Of a DNA stretch of 8,153 nucleotides, positions 6,069 to 8,153 are shown piece by piece; position 1 is the first letter of the stretch; every line of letters starts with the position of its first letter. The notes under the pieces were generated by a model. The model had not been told where the DNA came from. It was given only the letters and a program-made list of their open reading frames with translations, and searched no databases. The stretch comes from an uncultured Eubacteriales bacterium (lineage in GTDB: Bacteria > Bacillota > Clostridia > Monoglobales > Monoglobaceae): positions 1-8,153 of the forward strand of contig URTH01000072.1 of the NCBI GenBank assembly GCA_900550775.1, read 5' to 3'. Both the position numbers and the translations under genes were made by a program.

Positions 6069-8153
6069 CTATTTATTACCTCCGGTTTCATTACGATTGC
6101 ATACATCTAAAAATCTGTCAAACACGACTGCCGCCTGTGCTCTTGTTGTAATCCCCTTTGGATCAAATTTTCCGTCGCCAACGCCCCGAATCATGCCCAT
6201 TTGATTTAAAACAGACACGGCGTCTTTTGCATAATCGGAAATATCGCTCTCATCCGTGAACGAAACGTTGCCGGATTCGATTCCAATGCCGGCGCTTTGA
6301 AGCATTCTCAGCAGGATCACTGCCATATCCTCGCGGGTGATGGACATATCACCGCCGAAACGCCGATCGCCGATTCCGTGAATCAGTTCTTTTTGATAAG
6401 CGCTGGCAACATAAGGATAGCTCCAGTCATTTGTGCTGAGATCCACAAAATCTACCGATGCATTTTCAACGCTTCCGCCGTTTACCATCACTGCGATCTT
6501 TGCAAATTCCGCACGGGTCAGAGTGTCATTCGGTGCAAAACGCCGATTGCCTTTTCCGTTGATGATTCCCATATGATAGAGCTTTAAGATGCTGTCTTTT
6601 GCCCATAATGCCTCAGAAAGATCAACAAATGCTTCTTGATTTTGCGGCTCGTTGCCGTTGAACATCGCATTGCTTGCGCTGCCGCCTGCACTGCTGCCGC
6701 CGCCCAATCCGGAATTGCCTCTTCCGCCTCCGCCGCCGCTGCTTCCTCCTCCGTTTCCGCCGGAAGTGGAATCGCCGGTGGTATTGATCGCATTCGTCAG
6801 CGCCGCCTTAATATCGGCAAGGCTCTTTGGCGTAATCCCCTGCAATTTTTTGTAGTATGCAGCCGGATTTGTCTTGGCGTCAATCGTATCAAGCAGAGTC
6901 GAAATCGAGTCAGAACCCGTAAAATTGTCTTTGGCAAGCTTTAACAGCTTTTCAATTCCCTCTGCGCCGCGCAGCGTATCAAACGGCTTGCAGATTACCT
7001 GAGTGATCAGTTCTGCATAGAGCTTTTCATAAGACTGATCCTTGTTTGTCATTGCGTAATTTACAATTTCGGATCTTGATGCATCGCTTGTGAGTACCGC
7101 GTCAGAGAAGATCGCTGCGGTTCCTTCGTTCAAAACGGAAACAATCATGGTTTCAATCACGCTCGCATCGGAAACGTGGTTGAGAATCAGCGAAAACGCA
7201 CATGCGTTCATTGCATCGGTCAATGCACTTAAGTCTGCAAGCCGGCTGCCGTTTGCCATAGCGGTATAAAAAGCCGTCATCTGCTGCGGCAGCTGATTTT
7301 TTACATAATCATAGGTCTCGATCGCATCCATTTCGGAATAAACGCTCTCGATTGCCGTTTTCATCTCATCCGGATTTCCCAGTGCAGCGTTTACCATCTG
7401 TACCAGTTCCGCAATCGTAACCGTGGTAAAACGGAACGTATAAGGCGTAGTCTTTTGACCGTTGATGGTCATGACTCTGTCCGGGACAGTGACGGTGTAC
7501 TGCGTACCCTTTTGCATCTTTGATCCGTCCAGCGTTATTGTGCATTTTTTAATATCTTTGGCATCCGGGACAAGCTTTGCACCGGCGTCCGGTGTAACCG
7601 TGATATAACCGAATGTCGCCGGATCCATGGGCGAATCAAACGTAATGCTGACGGTTGCATCGGTGCAGGAGATGCCGGTCTGTCCGTCTGTCGGCGTGGT
7701 CGAAACCACTTTTGCATCCGTCTCCTTTACGGTGACTGTTGTAAAGGTGATGGCGGTGCTGCCCGTCAGTGCTTTGCCTTTAAAATCTCTTACACCGTTA
7801 AGGGTTAGCGTATACTGCGTGTTCGGATCCAGATTTCCAAGCTGAACCGTGCAGCGTAACGCGTCGTTTACGTCAAATAATACCTTTTCAATCTTATTGT
7901 TCGGCGTCACGGTGATTCCGCTGAGCATGGTATCAAACCGAATCGGTGTATCAAATTCGAGATCAACGGCCGGTGAAATCGTGGATACCTCTGTCGCGCC
8001 GTTTTCAATCCCGGAGGAGCGCAGCTGCGGCGTACGATCCGGCGCAAGGCCGACATCGTATATGCTCCAGTCGTCAATATACATCACCTTTTGACCGACC
8101 GAACGAATCGAGATTTCCTCCGGCATATTGGGCGATGTTACGGTAAACTCTTC
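6069..8153 (-). CDS. SLH-domain cell-surface protein with Ig-like and CBM modules, 5' end outside window
   Basis: The frame is open through base 8153, so the true start and signal peptide lie outside; 694 residues are visible. In order they hold the end of a carbohydrate-binding-like module closing with YIDDWSIYDVG (1-36), two Big_5-type Ig-like domains (about 37-140 and 143-245; TPTDGQTGIS and ITFDSPMDPATF mark the second), a mostly helical Ala/Leu-rich region (246-455), a Gly/Ser linker (459-496), and three canonical SLH repeats (509-557, 569-617, 632-682). The SLH repeats carry LTRAEFA, ITREDMA and TTRAQAA motifs, the TRAE-type motif that binds pyruvylated secondary cell wall polymer in Gram-positive bacteria. 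The protein is therefore anchored non-covalently on the outer face of the wall. No catalytic domain is visible; one could lie in the missing N-terminal part. An ATG at 8126 exists but falls inside the CBM-like module, so it is not the start. Confidence 0.9.
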   Translation of the reverse strand, partial: EEFTVTSPNMPEEISIRSVGQKVMYIDDWSIYDVGLAPDRTPQLRSSGIENGATEVSTISPAVDLEFDTPIRFDTMLSGITVTPNNKIEKVLFDVNDALRCTVQLGNLDPNTQYTLTLNGVRDFKGKALTGSTAITFTTVTVKETDAKVVSTTPTDGQTGISCTDATVSITFDSPMDPATFGYITVTPDAGAKLVPDAKDIKKCTITLDGSKMQKGTQYTVTVPDRVMTINGQKTTPYTFRFTTVTIAELVQMVNAALGNPDEMKTAIESVYSEMDAIETYDYVKNQLPQQMTAFYTAMANGSRLADLSALTDAMNACAFSLILNHVSDASVIETMIVSVLNEGTAAIFSDAVLTSDASRSEIVNYAMTNKDQSYEKLYAELITQVICKPFDTLRGAEGIEKLLKLAKDNFTGSDSISTLLDTIDAKTNPAAYYKKLQGITPKSLADIKAALTNAINTTGDSTSGGNGGGSSGGGGGRGNSGLGGGSSAGGSASNAMFNGNEPQNQEAFVDLSEALWAKDSILKLYHMGIINGKGNRRFAPNDTLTRAEFAKIAVMVNGGSVENASVDFVDLSTNDWSYPYVASAYQKELIHGIGDRRFGGDMSITREDMAVILLRMLQSAGIGIESGNVSFTDESDISDYAKDAVSVLNQMGMIRGVGDGKFDPKGITTRAQAAVVFDRFLDVCNRNETGGNK
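6078..6083 (-). promoter_or_regulatory. Ribosome binding site of the second surface-protein gene
   Basis: GGAGGT on the minus strand, 10 nt before the ATG at 6067 and inside the last codons (Gly-Gly-Asn-Lys) of the preceding SLH gene. The stop TAG at 6071-6069 is 1 nt from the next ATG, so the two surface proteins are very likely translationally coupled. Confidence 0.75.
6108..6632 (-). other. Three tandem canonical SLH domains
   Basis: Three repeats of about 50 residues, each starting FVDLS/FTDES, with a helix, a G-I/M-I-x-G-x-G-(N/D)-(R/G)-(R/K)-F turn and a TRxx motif (TRAE, TRED, TRAQ). Conservation shows in the DNA too: the turn is encoded by similar runs near 6358-6378 and 6537-6559. 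This is the wall-anchoring unit of the protein. Confidence 0.92.
6642..6779 (-). repeat. Low-complexity Gly/Ser linker coding segment
   Basis: About 46 codons, nearly all Gly and Ser in the middle, between the helical region and the SLH domains. GGN/AGC-type codon runs give a purine/GC-rich tract and produce spurious Ala- and Pro-rich frames on the opposite strand. It acts as a flexible spacer holding the outer domains away from the wall. Confidence 0.8.

Noticed and set aside
6068..6106. In-frame ATG at 6106 as the start of the second surface-protein gene.
   Set aside because: It would place 13 residues before a clear signal peptide and overlap the preceding gene. The ATG at 6067 has GGAGGT upstream.
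6584..6944. Ala-, Pro- and Glu-rich open frames overlapping the Gly/Ser linker, on both strands.
   Set aside because: They are shadows of the repetitive Gly/Ser codons, with no ribosome binding sites and biased composition that follows the linker.

Overview
All the genes I can support are on the minus strand, so the window reads right to left. It looks like part of a Bacillota (Clostridia-type) genome. The reasons are S-layer homology (SLH) domains of the kind that anchor proteins to Gram-positive cell walls, strong GGAGG-type ribosome binding sites, tight gene packing and a mid-range GC content. This placement is inferred from style; no rRNA or other phylogenetic marker is present.

Right half, 8153 to 2560: two exported surface proteins encoded back to back, 1 nt apart. 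The first (6069-8153, N-terminus outside the window) has the tail of a carbohydrate-binding-like module, two bacterial Ig-like domains, a helical region, a Gly/Ser linker and three canonical SLH repeats at its C-terminus. The second starts at 6067 with a signal peptide. It has an Ig-like domain, a carbohydrate-binding-like module, three degenerate SLH-like repeats and a very long beta-rich C-terminal region of no known function. Its reading frame is broken near 3600-3615. The first part runs to 3539 and the remainder continues in another frame to 2560. Joined, the product would be about 1,170 residues. A hairpin terminator at 2517-2550 closes this unit.

Left half, 2471 to 1: a second unit begins right after the terminator, with promoter-like sequence squeezed into about 45 nt. 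It encodes a trehalase-family (GH37-like) (alpha/alpha)6 glycosidase (1218-2471), then a GH31 alpha-glycosidase (1-1215, C-terminus outside the window). The two genes are 2 nt apart and probably translationally coupled. Neither product has a signal peptide, so both should act in the cytoplasm. The GH37-like enzyme keeps both catalytic carboxylates but appears to have lost trehalose-recognition residues, so its substrate may not be trehalose.

Working picture (inference): the surface proteins bind cell wall and possibly glycan outside the cell, while the two glycosidases break down an imported alpha-linked oligosaccharide inside. The terminator means joint regulation of the two halves is not shown. 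There are no RNA genes, mobile elements, CRISPR arrays or gene-free stretches over 300 bases.
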